DNA of 64,000 nt, taken from assembly GCA_035578175.1 (NCBI GenBank), contig JAQMRL010000003.1, positions 96,579,969-96,643,968 on the forward strand, written 5' to 3'. The number at the start of each line of letters is the position of its first letter. The stretch's first letter is position 1. Origin of the DNA: Catonia carolina. Taxonomy: Eukaryota > Arthropoda > Insecta > Hemiptera > Achilidae. The translations under genes were made by a program, and so were the position numbers. The notes below the pieces were generated by a model. It was not told the origin of the DNA. It saw only the letters and a program-made list of their open reading frames with translations, and made no database searches. Shown here piece by piece: positions 1 to 12,784 of this stretch.

Positions 1-81
1 TTAAAACAGGAGACAGAAGTAAAAACCTCGTAAAAATATTGTAGAAATGTAAGATTTAGAGCACGGTTCAATTTACTATAT

Positions 82-474
82 TGTCCAGGTCATTAGCCGA
101 AAGGCTGGTTTGAACTTCTAGAGGTTTTACAAAGTAAAACAAGGAGTGAGGTGGTTTGTCTTTCCTTCCTCACTGAGTGGAAAAGTAGCCTATGGTTATT
201 AGTATGCCAGACCCACCGAGAAGCATCTACTTTCCACCCTCCAAATAACACCTTCACTTCATTCACCACTGGGTTGGCTGTATAATAAAATTCATTACTC
301 TCAGAGAAGATAACTCTGACTAGTGTATTTTACACTTCTACCTTAAATGCTTCAGTCATATAATTGGCTGACCATGTGATAAGAAACAGGACTATTTTTG
401 TAGTCCTGGAACTAGCAGGTCAAATGCAAACAATTTAACACTTTACCTGCCTGTTATAGGCAAAAAATTTACTC
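82..474 (-). repeat. Rep-A interspersed repeat, copy 1
   Basis: Near full-length copy of a ~390-450 bp family found nine times in this window. In the minus orientation it begins with a TGCCCATAACAGGCAGG-like block and ends with a block reading GCCTTTCGGCTGATGACCT, usually followed by a few AAC units. The short AAC tail suggests a retroposon 3' end, so the minus orientation is taken as sense. No terminal inverted repeats are visible. Here the start block is mutated (plus strand CTGTTATAGGC). Family class is not known to me; a SINE or a LINE 3'-end derivative is the best guess. Confidence 0.8.
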
Positions 475-3039
475 TATGGAAATTTTGAATACCTCAATAA
501 TTATAGCTCCAAATTAATAAAAGCGTAGACTATCTTTTTAAAATCTATAGCATAAAAATACATGTTGAAGCACATTAACTTAATTACAATTTTTTAATCT
601 TAAAAAAATGTAAAAATTATTTTTTATATGTTCTTTAAGCAGCGGCAGTATGCATAGCAGAATAATAATACTGATTGAAATAGCTTGATATATTTTTTTC
701 ACTCACTTCTGCTATACAGCATAATGTATGTCTTATAAATATGCATTCATATTCATGAATGTCCTTTTAGCACTATAATTTCCTTTGGAAATATTCAAGA
801 TTTTATAGCAGTTATAATCGTTGTTATAGTGATGATGCTGATCGTGCGGGGGGAAGGAGAGTTAAGGCGAGGAGTATAGTGCGGGAGGAACATAATTTGC
901 AATTAAGAGTCGATTCGGCGAAGTAAACAAGTACAAGAAGAGTATGTCGATTTGAAAGTGGAGATGTTAAAGTATATAACAAACGGAATGAGTGAGTGAA
1001 AAAAGCCTTTGCGTGTAGTTAAGGTGGGGCAGGGACTGTGCAATTAACGAATAAGAACCGCGTAAGCCATCACGTGATGCCCGAAAGAAAACTACTTGGG
1101 CCTTGTTCTTCAATCAAAATGGCTTCCTCGTGATAGTAAACTTTTGTATTATTTTCTTCCGCGGCGCACCAAGTAATAATCGTAAATTGCTTCATGGTCT
1201 TCCTTCACTATACGATCTTACCCCCCAACTAAACCGCCTCAGTTCAAACGCTTTATTCCTTACAATAATATTCCTTTTTCTTAGTGTACATCCAATCTTA
1301 TACTTAACGTGTTTCGTTATTTCATTTTATTTTTTATACGAGTAATAGTATCTTATTTTAATACAAAACTTTCTACAATGGTAATCATCCGAGAAAAATA
1401 ATAAAACCTTCAATACCTTAGCCTTTGCAATAATCAAAGTAAGAAAAAACATACTGTAAACCATTACAATCATAACCATCATCGTCAGTACAACATTCAC
1501 TGATGATATACAACAAGAAAAACAATATTTTTTATGATGGTTATCAAAGAAAATGATGTTAATTATCATTAAAATTGTTATTATTTTGTAACAACAAAAT
1601 AAAAAGATTTCTTTGTTCGCTATTTTATTTCTTGCTGTATTCAGTTTTCTCCGAGTTAAAAGTTCAGTGCCGACAGAACCATTAAAAATAAGAAAATTAA
1701 AATCATAAAATAATTTTTCATTGCTTTCTAAATTGTTGTTTAAAGAATAATTACATAAACTATAATAATACATCAATGCAAACAATAGACTGTGTAAATA
1801 AAATCTCAATTTAACAGTCCTATCTTCATATTTTTTGTAAAAATATTTAAGTTTAAAACTTTATAATAAATTGTAGACGGTCCCTTATATGTACTAACTA
1901 ACGCCATCCTAGATGATTAACTACGAATACCATGCGTCAAATTACTCTTTCATTAGAATGTCCACTTTTCAGGAAGAAACTATTAGGTACACAACCCTAA
2001 CCGATAAAAAAATGTACCTGGTAACCCATCTTGACTTTTGCGACGTTCCTGGATCGGAGACTTTATAGGCTGTAGATATTTTTCATTTTATAAAAATATA
2101 AAAAATTGATATTATTCTAATCATCACAATTAATATTTAACATATTCAATTCTAAACAATATGAGGTATCTCTACCTTTGAGCTGATTACTCGTGCAGCG
2201 TGTTCTCCGCTTGCTTTATGTAGGGCCTAAAACTTATGTTACTAACGTTTTTATAGATTTATTTGCAACCTATACATGGATTTATGTTGCCTAATAACAT
2301 GAAAGTAAACAATTCAATGTTTTTTTAGGTTTATTTTCGCCTGCTATGATAAATGTCTTTCTTGTTGATTTTTTCCATTTACTATTACAATTTACGCGTA
2401 ATTTCTTATATTATAATTTTAAATAACAAATAATGTATTTTTAAAGTAAATTCAAAACTGTAAGCCATTTTGAATCGATACCTGCAAAGATACTAAATTC
2501 ACGGTTTTAACTGTACCTTGAAAACTCGTTAAAAATACTAAACGAGTAGGCCTATATACTAGGCCTATACAAGGGTAGAAGATCGTGTAATGAAAATTCA
2601 AAAACGAACTACACGGTTACAAAAAAAAATCTTTCTGAGGGCTATATAGTAGCAACAAACTGATATCCGACAGGCGGTGTTCCTCCAGACTTACCTAAAA
2701 TGATAACAAAACAGAACCCGCTAGGTGAGACGGCAGCTTGGAGGTAACACCTACCCATGACCCGCCAGGCGAGTCTCAGCACTGAATGTGTTAACAGTTA
2801 AAAATATTAAACTGTGGATTAATGGATTACCGCTTGGGAATCAGCCACAATGTTGAATCTTGTCAACGATTCGAAATAAAAATTTTGCGAATAGTAAAAT
2901 AATATGCGACAAAATGATAAAGTGCGATTTATACATAATGGATTGTATAAAATGAATAAAGAAAACAAAATATTTTCTGGTTGATGTAGTAAATGCATTT
3001 ATATCACCCGCTGGTATTTACAATATCCGCGTTGTGCTG
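475..3039. other. AT-rich stretch without recognised gene
   Basis: No convincing coding region or repeat family was recognised. A locally GC-richer patch lies at about 846-1090. The open frames at 1103-1345 and 1327-1809 have the low-complexity F/I/Y/N composition expected of AT-rich noise. Two TAGGCCTA words occur close together at 2547-2570. Confidence 0.5.
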
Positions 3040-3541
3040 CACGCGAACACTGCCAAATACCTTGGTATGACACTCGACGCTAAGCTTCGATGGAAAACCC
3101 ACGTTAAAAAGAAAGAGAGGAACTTGGGCTAGGGTATCTTAAACTGTACTGGCTGCTGGGGAGAAGATATTCATTACCAGTGTATAACACCTGTTTTCAA
3201 CCATATATACACACAACTATAACACAACTTCTCCTCTATAAACAGATGATAAAGCCTGTCTGGACGTATGGAATATACCTCTGTGGATGTACCATTCAAT
3301 GTAATATAAACATCAACACCGCTTCCAAAACAGGGTGCCGAGAGACTTAGTTGACACATCATGGTTCAGCAGAAACAACGACCTCCACAGAGACCTACAA
3401 ATGAAATTTGTCTTCAGTGAAATTCAGAGATTCGCACAGAAGCATGAGAAAAGACTTCACCGCCATAACAACGTTGAACCAATCCAGCTGCTTGACAACG
3501 ATTATCTGGTGCGAAGGCTCAAAAAGAGAGAGACCATTTGA
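3040..3541 (+). pseudogene. Jockey-type retrotransposon relic, RT C-terminal region
   Basis: This is a decayed C-terminal end of a Jockey-clade ORF2. The first frame reads NTAKYLGMTLDAKLRWKTHV and is cut by a TAG at about 3130. A shifted frame then gives LLLYKQMIKPVWTYGIYL, and the last segment (about 3335-3541) gives FSRNNDLHRDLQMK followed by IQRFAQKHEKRLHRH and ends at the family's usual C-terminus. These match in order the YLG block, the KP-WTYG block and the LHRDL block of the intact element at 52419-55109. At least two frameshifts and a stop separate the segments. The 3' untranslated tail probably runs to about 3660; no poly(A) tail or duplication was found. It cannot encode a working protein. 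Confidence 0.8.
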
Positions 3542-3659
3542 GCTTGTCTAATGTCAGTGCTAGATTGAAAGCAGATCAGTGTTAGTGAGCGATTAGAATA
3601 AATGTTACATTCATGTGCACAATACAGCGTAGTGCACATAATGTATTATTTTAAATAAA

Positions 3660-4947
3660 TTACAGAGATTCTATTTAGCATTTCTGTAATAATATTGTAA
3701 ATAGTAGTTTAAGTTAAAAACAATTACTCATCAACCTTAAAACTAGATCTTTAATAGCCTACATATATACAAAAAAATATATGTTCCTATCATACTCACT
3801 AGTTGTAAATATTAAACAGTTATGAATAAAGTAAGAGAAAGGCAAGAAAAGCTAATATTTTTGTAAAGAATTGTACATTAATTTGTATTACAAGTCTAGA
3901 AGTAACGTAACGTTTATTAATTATAGTAAATCCTATTAGTTTTATAGTAAATAAATTTTACACCTGTAATTTATTTAAACTTTTATTGGTCAGTTTTATT
4001 AAATTTTTAATTGTAACTTTTTTAGTCACAATAATTTAAAGAAACTTATAATAAATTTCAAGGTAAGACAAGAATAAATATAACCATAAAAAATTATTTC
4101 ATGCGGAAGTTACTTTAATATGAAGTACCTTGCTTGAGACTTGGAGATCTACACCGAAATCATGACTGCCAAAAAAAGTTAGCATACCTATAAGTTTTAC
4201 AAGAGAAAAGAAACATTTGTTACTACTTTAGTTTCATATTAGAATATCAAAATTTTTCTTTTATGAAAAAACAGCAATCGAAAGTATATCACAAAATTAG
4301 AATAACAGGCTATTCGTTTAGAACACAGTACAGCCCAAATTAAAATATCTCTGTAAAGCTACGAGATCAGTTTTTCTTTCTGCTTATCTGAAGTTCATTA
4401 ACGGGTAAGATAGATCATTAGCAACGAAAATGGAGTTAGCTATTGTAAAAATTGCCAAAACCTAAGCGGTATTAAAACCCAGAGCCTTCATCTTTGTAGT
4501 CTAACAAGCTAACACTTAGTCACGGATTTTTTTATGTGAAATATTAATGAAAAATGTAACGCGCTTGTGGATTTATTATTTTGGTAGATATTTATGTATA
4601 GTTGTTAAACTCATTAGCGTCATCTTTGGATCCGGAATATTTTAATGTTGAATAATAATGTTGAGTCATTTCCAGAACCTGAAACATTTAATAGGTACCA
4701 GACCCATCGAACCTGGGGCTTTCAGCTTTATTGTCATTAAAGTGCAGTTTTCCAAGTCTTCTTACGCTATTGAGGCCGTCTAATGGACATTACATATTTT
4801 GTAAATCCGTTGAGATGAAATCCAGGCATATTGTAGAACTAGTAAAATTAATAGATGTGTAGGCTATGCTTTTACTATATTTTTAATAGAAATTTGAAAT
4901 GTTGGTAATTTTTTAACTGATGCTCAACTCTAATATATAGACTACAC
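3660..4947. other. AT-rich stretch, nothing recognised
   Basis: No gene, RNA or repeat family is supported here. Long A/T runs dominate. Confidence 0.45.
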
Positions 4948-5085
4948 TGACCGCCTCCGTAGTGCGCTAGCTTATAAAAAGGAGGTACCTTGTTCGATTC
5001 CCAACTAGGATATTAAATTTATTACAAGTCACCCACGGTTCCAGTTCTATAACCCACAGTAGTCACTAATTACCAAGATGTTGAT
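4948..5085 (+). repeat. tRNA-derived SINE, Rep-B copy 1
   Basis: The segment starts GACCGCCTCCGTAGTGCGCTAG (first 20 bases resemble a pol III A-box region) and carries a B-box-like TTGTTCGATTCCCAAC about 35 bp later. A conserved tail with CACAGTAGTCACTAATTACCAA follows. The same order recurs at 21008-21150 and, reversed, at 63362-63512. The tRNA-like head plus a shared unrelated body is typical of a SINE rather than a functional tRNA gene. Confidence 0.7.
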
Positions 5086-6400
5086 CCAACTTTAAACGAA
5101 CGAAAAATACATAATTTATATTAATGGTGTTCAATTTAAGTCTAGTTCTCGTCCAAATGTATTATAATAAAATTAAAACTTTTCTATACAGTATTCCATT
5201 TGATCCTCTCTCACCCACGACAATAATAATAATAAAGTGTGTTTATTTTCACAAATTAAAATAATTTACAATTATATCTTCTTTCTAGAATCTAAATATG
5301 TAATCATACAATAAAATTAAACATTCCAGGACAACTTAACAATAATTTCCCAGTCAAATGCAAACTCCACACCAAGACAAGGCCAAATTTTGGTCGACAG
5401 TCTGGTGGACAGATATCCCTCCGTAGCCTACCAAGTACTACCCAATAAAAATATAAAAACAAGCAATAAATCACCCACCCAAGGCAGTAAACAATAGCAT
5501 AAGCCATTAACTTGAAGTATTTATCGGAATGAATGTAGAAAAAATATTAACGCACTTCTTGAGTAAATTTTTGGTGAGACATGCTACGATTCTGGCCCAC
5601 TAAATGGGATAAGGTTAAACTACACCCGTGAGATATGGTTGTACTACAAAATAAAAATATTAGGAAAAAAATTTAATATTAGCTCGAAACAAAAATCCTT
5701 TAAACGCTTCTCTACCACTCCAAACATCATCTCAATCTCTCACTTGAATGGTGTGAAACATAGAAAGTATAATTTTAAGAGCATAGTGGACCTGTGCGAA
5801 AAAATTCGCACAATGTTCTTTAGCTTTAAACCTCTATCATTAAATAAATTATTTTAAGTTAATACCAAACTTAACCGTTCTTAGAAGAACGGTGAGTTAC
5901 GACTGAAGCACAGTAGTACGATAGTTTCGACCTGAAACGAACGGTTTTAAACTAAAACTAAATAAAACAACGTTAACATAATTGTCTAATACCGATTGAG
6001 TGTGTTGTGAGATGAGAAAAGAGAATGACACATAAATCCTGTGTGCTTAGGGATTATGACTATGGAGGGGTAAATTTGGGAGAATCGCATTACATTACAC
6101 TGTATTACCGCTACGTTGTAAACGAAATTTACTCTTTCATTTCGTAAAATAAAGCTCATATTAGCATGAATTTCAAGTTCGAACTTTTGGGCAAATCAGA
6201 AAAGAATACTCTTTAAAACCATGTAAAAATTATAAAAATACGTTCGGTAGAACTCTGTACTTAGGAGTTAATAGAATTCCTATTTAAAATACATTGGAAG
6301 AGATTTTGCGTTTTAAGTATTTAGATACAGCCAAATCTCATCATGTAATTTTCACACTCTGTTATCGTGAGTAGGCCTACATAATTGTAAACATAGACAG
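5086..6400. other. AT-rich stretch with one hairpin
   Basis: No recognised gene. A perfect short inverted repeat CCGTTCTTAGAAGAACGG sits at about 5875-5892 and a related ACGAACGG word follows near 5938. The open frames at 5304-5507 and 5639-5857 show no domain I can name. Confidence 0.4.
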
Positions 6401-6890
6401 TAAACTTCTCGCAAAGACGGATACTGTCAAATATTTTTGTCTGACTATTGATCAAAGACTGATTTGGAGCACACATACTAAACAAAAACGTTTATTACTG
6501 AATTTTAGACTTAAATTTGAATATTTCCTACTTCATAAACGATCGAAATTACCAATGGCACAAAATTTACACATAGGATTGTTATCTTACAAAACCTATA
6601 TGGATTTACGGCTCTCAAATTTATGATCCAACCAAACATTCTAATTTACAACGCATTCAGGTATTCCAACCAAAAACACTACGTCTTAGTGTATAAGCAC
6701 CCCTTTGCGTTAGAAACAAAACCTTACACAGATTTGAAAATTCTCCAAAATTTCATCAAACACCTGTACAAAGGATTTTACAAGAACACGAGAGCCTACT
6801 TCACTACGTTTACGTTCCATTTTACATCTACCTGACAATCCCGCAAGATGCCTAAAAAAGACGCTGGAGTAGGGACTTTCTAATATAATT
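6400..6890 (+). pseudogene. Jockey-type retrotransposon relic, RT C-terminal region
   Basis: Heavily decayed copy of the C-terminal part of a Jockey ORF2. The segments seen are DTVKYFCLTIDQRLIWSTHT (about 6420-6480), RLKFEYFLLHKRSKLP (about 6508-6555) and, after a frameshift, KPIWIYG-QIYDPTKHSNLQ followed by RIQVFQPKTLRL (about 6590-6690). They correspond in order to the YLG...LTW block, the GRRS-L block and the KPIWTYG...FQSK block of better copies at 7120-7640 and 61207-62478. Several indels and stops are present. It belongs with the KPSN...QAF(Q) subfamily like the 61.2-kb copy. It is a dead fragment. Confidence 0.65.
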
Positions 6891-7119
6891 TTTCTTTTGT
6901 TTTATTTGTTTTTGTTTTTTAATAATTTTATTTACAACTATATACTAAGACACAACGAGCAAATTTGATAAAAGTAAAGGAAGGATTACAAGAAAAAACA
7001 TAAATGAAAAAGAACAATGATACCCATTGGTATATATGTTCTATGAGATAAAGTTCATGATACATGAATGATAAATAACAACATTACCAGAAAAAAAGAA
7101 GAAAGAAAAAGAAAATAAA

Positions 7120-7640
7120 TCACTTTATAGAAGATCTCGGGCTTAATGACGTTTCAACCTGCGTTGCGGATTCCCTGGTATTGTTGCATCCGATAGTTTG
7201 GTGATCAATTCGTTGATCATGCCATTTTCTGTGAAAAACACTGTAGCCGGGCTTAACTACTTCACTTATAAATGGAATATTAAGGTCATCATGAAGAATT
7301 TTGTTGTTGACATAAAAAGGTGCGCAGGTGATTATACGTAGGAATTTTGACTGAAAGGCTTGTAATTTTTGTAGGTTGCTCGGTTTAGCTGTGCCATAAA
7401 TTTGTAGCCCATAGGTCCATATTGGTTTAAAATAAACTTTGTGAAGTAATAGTTTAGATTTTAAAGTCAGTAAGAACGGGGAAAGTAATCGGAATAGTTC
7501 TTTCAGTTTGGAGTTCAAAGTCAGTTTTTTGGTTTTTATAAGAGTCGCCCAGGTGAATCTCTTTTCAAGGTGAAGTCCAAGGTATTTAACTTTTTGTCGT
7601 TGTGATATCGGTTTACTGTCGATAATTTAATTAAATAAAT
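7120..7640 (-). pseudogene. Jockey-type retrotransposon relic, ORF2 C-terminus
   Basis: The minus strand carries a mostly open frame for the last ~170 residues of a Jockey ORF2. Upstream (about 7640-7520) it reads QRQKVKYLGLHLEKRFTWA; 7518-7120 continues with RLLSPFLLTLKSKLLLH, KPIWTYGLQIYGTAKPSNLQ and LQAFQSKFLRIITCAPFYV. This is very close to the young copy at 61207-62478, so both belong to one subfamily. The 5' boundary near 7640 is a truncation inside ORF2. No poly(A) or duplication was found; the DNA below 7120 is purine-rich on the plus strand and does not look like a normal A tail. The segment is a fragment and lacks the RT catalytic motifs. Confidence 0.82.
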
Positions 7641-9759
7641 TTTATTCGAAATTCAGAAGACTTTAATAACAATTCTTTTGGAAGCACCAATGGGTACCAT
7701 ACCCTCTCATGTTTATTATGTCATTGTAACACAATTATCATCATCATCGCATTTACCAGTTGTATAATTTTTATAGTCCTAAATAAAGCATTAACAAGAA
7801 AAAGTTAGGAAACCTCTCAATTATTGAATTATTATGGTATTTATCATGAATTAATTTATTGATATTTTTTTATTATGTCTGTAGTACGAGTACTGTAGAG
7901 TACTGGTGTCTGGGTATAAATTGTAAATTTGATATTTTATCTTCTAGAAAATCTGAAATTTAAGTCAGATCTAGTTGGCAAACAGGTACAAAAAGAGTGA
8001 AAATCCGGGTGAATGAATTTTTTTATTTAAATTTTTCGGTTAGGTTATTGTAATAAAGTTGTTCAATAGACTGTCAATAAATGTTATTTTTGTTTGCAAC
8101 CCACTTCAAATAGAAACCTTGGCTTCTAACATAGAATTTCTATCTGAATATAAATTTTTAAATACATTAATAAAATGTTTCTTAATATTTTGATACCATT
8201 TTTATGTCAATGTTGTATTCAAATTATTATGTTTATTAATAGTGTTATATATTTTAAAATTATCTTGCGTGTAGGTTTTTTAAAATATTTAACATACATG
8301 TAAAAGTAGGATGAGGGTTCACAGAAGCATTTTAAAAGTTCGCAATAAAAATTTTTTATTAAAAAAAATATATAATAAATAAAAAAGTGACTTCCTTCCT
8401 GAATGGTATTAGTAGAAAAACAACTTAAATAAATTACAAATGTTTCGATCTTGAAAAAACAAAATTAGATCCTATAGTATAGCGTGAATGAAGAAGAGTG
8501 GAAAAGAAACTAATGAATCTTCGGTCATAATTCAAATTCGTATCTTTTGAAAATATATGATGGTAGTAGTAAAGTGGGAGGGAGAATTTCTAATTCGATT
8601 CAACACACATACATATATTTACTACTACATATATATAGGTATACAAGATCCAGAGTACAATCACCATATCCCATCATCATACTGAAACTAATTTGTGTCC
8701 TAACTAGTCAAGGTAGCAACCAGTAAATGAAGCGCCGCAATAAACGTCCCATAATCTTTATTATTTATTGTACCGCTCCATCCGTGAACCGTATAGAGGT
8801 CTATAGAATGAACAGTAAAAGCCGGATTCGTAAAGCAAGTTTTTTAAAAATTATTTCCCTTGTCAGAGTTTTACTTAATCTTAACATTTATGACTTTTAC
8901 TCGGTCACTCCCATCAGTTCAACTGAACAAACTACAGAGTATCCTGTAAGGTATTTTCCTGTCGTGTCTCTCACCCTTTCTTACCTCCAACAGATAATAT
9001 TCTTTTCTGTTCTCGTCTTGTCATCTTATAGAAAATTACTTTTGCTTATAACACCTGATACATACTAACATAATAACATAACCTACACCGTAAATAATTC
9101 TCTTGGTATTTCCATACTTATTTTTATTGCTCATTTGCAAAATAAAATTACTTTTATTAAATTGTAGAAAATCTCATTCCATGAAATGAGTTAATATAAA
9201 TTCTTACCTACAAAATATTTTCATAATATTTAACTATTATTACTCACTAAGTTTAAAAAAATTGTTTGTAAATATGTTGAAAATTAATTTACTTTAACGA
9301 AGAATGTACTTACCAGCGATGCTTCCATACATTCTTCTGATTTTTTGAAAATGATTAAAATATGTTTAATTTTTATTTTCAACGGATCCAGTCGATATTT
9401 CGAATTTCTCTAACCCTCGGTTAATATATATTGCTAATCTAATATTATAATAGACATATATTTTTCTTTTTTTACAGTAACAACCAAAGTTATGAAAATT
9501 TTAGGGCCTTCAAACCAAGAGCCTTAATAATTATTAATTATTATTGAAAATAACATTGAAATGCCAGAAATAAGAGCAAGTTTTGGAATGATGAGGGCGA
9601 CCTTTAAAAAGATTAAACATTTGTAATGTAACAGGGATCTAAATACAAAAAAGTAAATCCAATTCTTGAGATGCTACATCTTTTTTGTTTCTTTAAATGG
9701 AGGCCTAGTTCTTAAGAACGAGAAATAGACGAAATTCAAGCGTTGGAATTATGAAAATA
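7641..9759. other. AT-rich stretch, nothing recognised
   Basis: No supported feature. The 113-residue frame at 8727-9068 shows no recognisable domain, no neighbours in frame and no codon signature that sets it apart from chance. Confidence 0.4.
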
Positions 9760-10095
9760 TTGAATTGTTAAGGATATCATGGATGGAGAGAAAGAAAAAT
9801 GAGGAATTCTTCCTTCAGTTACATAAAGAGCTAGAATTTAATACCACGAAAAAGTGTTTCGGACACGTTATGCGCGAAGAGAAATACCATTTGCTGCAGT
9901 TAATTATTAAGAAAACACAACATAAGAAAGGAGTGTAGAAGACGAAGAATGTGCTGATTAAAACAACTGCAAGACTGATACCGTTGCTCATGTATGGAAC
10001 GGTTAAAGACAACATTACCAAAAGAGATTACTGTAATACTTCCCAATCTACGATAGGTTGAGGTATCCAAAGAAGAAGATAAAATTGTTGAATTT
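9760..10095 (+). pseudogene. LINE relic, C-terminal GHVMR-type region
   Basis: On the plus strand the reading ILRISWMERKKNEEFF is followed by KKCFGHVMREEKYHLLQLII (about 9765-9915). After a frameshift it becomes a basic segment and a decayed tail near 10050. This order (ISW...NEE, then GHV-R-EKY-LL-LII) is the C-terminal hallmark of a common arthropod non-LTR lineage distinct from Jockey; I do not assign the clade. The open frames on the opposite strand at 9815-10154 are shadows. A Rep-A copy begins about 65 bp downstream. Confidence 0.6.
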
Positions 10096-10160
10096 TGTAT
10101 GGGTGTAATGAAGACATCTTTTATAATTAAACTTTTTTCAATTAAATGTAACATTTTTGT

Positions 10161-10540
10161 TTAGGTCAACAGCCGGAAAGTTAGTTTGAAGAGGCTTACG
10201 CTAGAGGCTTCACTAAGTAAAACTAGGAATGAGGTAGTTTACAATTGCCTATCAGTATGCCACTTCCTCTGAAAATCATCTATTTTCCACTTTGCAACTG
10301 ACACCTTCACTTCTTTCAACACAGGATCTGGCTGCATAATGTTGAAATTCATTACTCTCAGAGGATATAACTCTGGTTAGTGTCTTTTACACCTCTACCT
10401 CTTCTGTTCTTAAATGATTCAGTCATTTAAATGGTTGACCATGTGATAAGAAACAAAACTATTCTTTTGTAGCCCTGGAACTAGCAGATCAAGTTCAAAT
10501 AATTTAACACTGCACCTGTGTGTGTTATGGGCACAATATA
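10161..10540 (-). repeat. Rep-A interspersed repeat, copy 2
   Basis: Matches the other Rep-A copies through all main blocks: the TTAGGTCA end, the AGTAAAACTAGGAATGAGGT segment, the TGTGATAAGAAACAAAACTA segment and the TTATGGGCAC end. It is somewhat shorter around the TTTACAATTGCC block, which suggests a small internal deletion. Confidence 0.78.
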
Positions 10541-12784
10541 ACAGTAATCTGATGAATAATCTTCAATGACGATAAGTATAATTTGATGAAGAATTGAATT
10601 TTTATGAAATAGCTTTTTTCTTGAATTTGGGTCCGCAAATTTTAAATCGCGAAAAATTTTAATTTAAGTTAACTGGTAGCCCTAATATCCATAACTGTCG
10701 AATGTGAAACAATTAAAACCATTGAACCCAACGATGAAGAATGACAGAAATGTGAAAAAATCCCAGATCTGTCCAAGAATCGAATTTAGAACCCGGCCAG
10801 AAAATGGTGATTAGTTATACTAATAAAAAAGGATTTGTCGATTTCGTTACGTAATCTTAATAGGCTTGGTGATCTTTTAAGCAAGTAATTTTGCTGTTTG
10901 GAGGTCAATATGACTTAAATAAAGGAATTTATGAATAGATCGATCTATCCTTCATTTTCTATAATTTATTTTAAAAGACTGCAGGCCTATTTGATGTTTC
11001 ATGTTAAACAATGTATAAATACACCTGTACGTAACATTAAATGCTAAGAAAAAGTACTAAACGAGAAGAGCTATAAATTTATAAGATTTTCTTGGAACGT
11101 ATAAGTTTGCAGCACACGGATAATTTATCGTTGAATGCTTCTCGTTCTTCCTGGTTGAACTCAAACCCTTACATGTACCAAACTATGTCTAAAATCCTCA
11201 ACATTATTAAAAACTCAACCATGTCATAAAACATAAGCGAGAGAAGTATAATTTTACAGATACTAATTTACAGCAATATTATTTTACTGTTTAATTATGA
11301 ATTAATGTACAAGAAACTGGAATTACTACTTCCATGTGTAAATACTCGAGTTCAGGTGTTCTCAGTTTATTTATTTAAATTCGCATCAAATCCTCTGTAA
11401 TTACCTATTAAAATTTATTCGAAACAGAGAGTGTAATTAAGTTTGAAAATATTTTAGAGCACAATCAAGAATCAATCCGAGTTTATAGGCTTTACGCACA
11501 GAGTAATTGAGGCACCTACTTAATCATGATCTATTACTTATCAACAGAAAAAAATCATTTTGAACTTTTATGCTAGGGTTCTAAACAAGAATAGAACACC
11601 AGGAGTTTGACTGAATACCAGTACAGTATTCGCTACTACGAAAAATAAACGGGTTTACTCAAAAGCCTGAACTAAACAAGTTTAGTTAACTCAAGAGTTA
11701 ACAAGACAATAAACCTATAGATCAGTGTTGTATTCAAGACACAAAAAGAAAAGATATGCTCATTAGTAATCACATTTTCGATACAAACTACTGTAAGCGT
11801 ACGTTGAGACTAACGCTATTAAAAAAATAAACGCTTTAAAACAAGACAAAACAATTAGTAACACGCTGACTCATACTCTTGAGAGATAACCTGCAAAGTT
11901 AAAAATTTTTACAGTTTTCACTAAAATCGATATGCGAGTTTTGACCGATTCACTGTGAACAATATTATGGGTCTTTTCTGTTATCCCCCCCCCCTTTAGC
12001 ATGATTTTTCACATTTTGTGGATATTTCATATACAAGTATTCTTACAGTATTTTTAACGATAAAAACTGCAAAAAATTTTTAAAAAATCATATATCAATA
12101 TTTTCCAAGTTAACGTTAAAGTTTTTTTCCTTTTTCAAGATAACCTTAAACTATTATTGACTATTAAATTATTTAATAATATTTAGTTTAAATATGTTAA
12201 ATTAATTTAATGATGTCATGTACTCAATGAGTTCATATTCGATTATTACATACAGCAATAATATTGAGAAAAAAAATGTATTTAACATTAACTTGAAGAA
12301 TTATTTTATATTGCACGTAATGACGGACCAACCTTACCGTCGAATATTGGTCACTCTAACCGATAGATCATTGTATTCGATGTCACTGCATATGATAACT
12401 TCTGTATTCAACAACGAATTTTAAAATACTCCTACAGATAATGAAGAAGTTGATATTAATATCGTTCCTTCGATTTTCGTCAATATAATTTTCAGAAAAT
12501 TCATTCAAAGATAATTAAAGGTTACAAATTACTGGTACATTTAAGTTTTTAAGCTGATCTTCTAAACCTATATCCAGTTCTCGATGATGGTGGACTGATG
12601 AGAAATAAAATTAAGCATTTCCGCAAATAAAAATGTTTATAGCAACATATTAATGAGTATGTAAAATCTGTTAATATATTACTAAATTGGTGTCAAGTTT
12701 TTAACAACAGCTAGTACGCTCGTTATCATGTTATGTAACGCCAACGGCATCCTTTAACACCGAAATAAACTAAAGTTATTTCTA
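10541..12784. other. AT-rich stretch, nothing recognised
   Basis: No supported gene or repeat family. A C homopolymer of about 11 bases occurs near 11986. The frame at 12218-12424 has no recognisable domain. Confidence 0.4.

Noticed and set aside
1327..1809. 160-residue minus-strand open frame
   Set aside because: AT-driven F/I/L/Y/K composition, no domain, no homologous segment in the window.
4948..5020. Functional tRNA gene
   Set aside because: A and B boxes exist, but acceptor and anticodon stems do not pair convincingly and the same body recurs elsewhere, as in a SINE. The same holds for 21008, 23960, 46110, 48018 and 63512.
5304..5507. 67-residue minus-strand frame with a RRDICPPDCRPKFG segment
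   Set aside because: Composition is less AT-biased than background, but I recognise no family and find no second copy.
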